A stretch of DNA of 61,912 bases. It comes from Gammaproteobacteria bacterium. GTDB taxonomy: Bacteria; Pseudomonadota; Gammaproteobacteria; Magnimaribacterales; Magnimaribacteraceae. The translations under genes were made by a program, and so were the position numbers. Of this stretch, positions 61,577 to 61,912 are shown piece by piece. The stretch's first letter is position 1. Every line of letters starts with the position of its first letter. The stretch is taken from positions 1 to 61,912 of the forward strand of contig DQKS01000045.1 in the NCBI GenBank assembly GCA_015660645.1. Direction: 5' to 3'. Below the pieces are notes generated by a model, which did no database searches, was not told where the DNA came from, and saw nothing but the letters and a program-made list of their open reading frames with translations.

Positions 61577-61912
61577 TTAATCTTTTTTATTAATAATAGA
61601 TTCTGCAACATTTGAAGGAACTTCAGAGTATTTCAAAGGCTCCATTGTAAAGGTAGCTCTCCCCTGAGAGGCAGACCTAATATCGGTTGCATAACCAAAC
61701 ATTTCGGCAAGAGGAACCTCGCCAGAAACCACTTTTCCAGAAGGTCCATCTTCCATTCCATGAACTACACCTCGACGACGACTTAGGTCACCTACAACAT
61801 CTCCCATATATTCTTCTGGTGTTACTATTTCAATACTCATAATAGGTTCTAACAATACAGGGTCTGCCTTTTGGGCTCCTCCTTTAAAAGCCATTGAACC
61901 AGCTACTTTAAA
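61577..61912 (-). CDS. fusA: elongation factor G, C-terminal part (cut by window edge)
   Basis: The last 111 residues of EF-G, running in frame from the window edge with [28 protein letters not shown], then [24 protein letters not shown] (domain V) and [23 protein letters not shown]. The rest lies outside. In E. coli tufA follows fusA; here the next gene is rpsJ, after a terminator and a new promoter. Confidence 0.97.
   Translation of the reverse strand, partial: FKVAGSMAFKGGAQKADPVLLEPIMSIEIVTPEEYMGDVVGDLSRRRGVVHGMEDGPSGKVVSGEVPLAEMFGYATDIRSASQGRATFTMEPLKYSEVPSNVAESIINKKD

Overview
The window is AT-rich, very tightly packed chromosomal DNA of a gammaproteobacterium. The markers are lpxD-fabZ-lpxA-lpxB-rnhB-dnaE-accA-tilS in the order seen in E. 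coli and relatives, fabA-fabB unsaturated fatty acid synthesis, BamA/BamE/Skp/RseP, a Pseudomonas-like Fur, a one-piece tmRNA next to smpB, and a HolD-like gene beside rimI. Base composition, minimal spacers and gene content suggest a streamlined marine lineage such as SAR86. That placement is inference, because no rRNA is present. Nearly all the DNA is coding, no stretch over 300 bases lacks a gene or RNA, and I see no prophage, insertion sequence, CRISPR array or tRNA gene.

Layout. 1-3828: end of a cold-shock-domain protein, then a minus-strand operon of a Tas-like aldo/keto reductase, an ElaA-like acetyltransferase, a membrane-anchored parvulin isomerase and a HupE/UreJ-family membrane protein. 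3890-8665: glutathione peroxidase, rimI and a holD-like gene, then leuA behind a structured leader that encodes a 30-residue Leu-rich peptide, and a GPH-family symporter. 8667-28620: a 20-kb minus-strand run, rpsB-tsf-frr-uppS-cdsA-dxr-rseP-bamA-skp-lpxD-fabZ-lpxA-lpxB-rnhB-dnaE-accA-tilS, ending in a PaaG-like crotonase. It joins translation, isoprenoid and phospholipid precursors, lipid A, outer-membrane assembly and replication; pyrH is missing from its usual place. 28807-33771: grpE-dnaK-dnaJ-dapB with two sigma-32-type promoters, and fur. 33859-36929: bamE, an NSS-family transporter coupled to a DUF3429-like membrane protein, smpB and ssrA. 36937-41983: an SMP-30 protein, a family 9 glycosyltransferase, rpsT, proB, obgE, rpmA and rplU. 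42101-48230: ispB-like prenyl synthase, fabA, fabB, ssb and uvrA. 48227-61912: the complete S10-spc-alpha ribosomal run on the minus strand, preceded by the 3' end of fusA with its own terminator and no tuf between them.

The least ordinary signals are: the leuA leader ORF, whose AUG sits at or within a few bases of the predicted +1; two near-identical heat-shock promoters, one for grpE and one for dnaK; a tmRNA tag that probably starts with a Gly codon; the missing pyrH, tuf and ratA/rnfH; and the fact that every convergent gene pair ends within 7 bases of each other or overlaps, four of them by the same 4-base interlock of stop codons. Most of the window is core housekeeping DNA. I did not find a convincing new multi-gene system; the leuA leader is the best candidate for an undescribed regulatory element.
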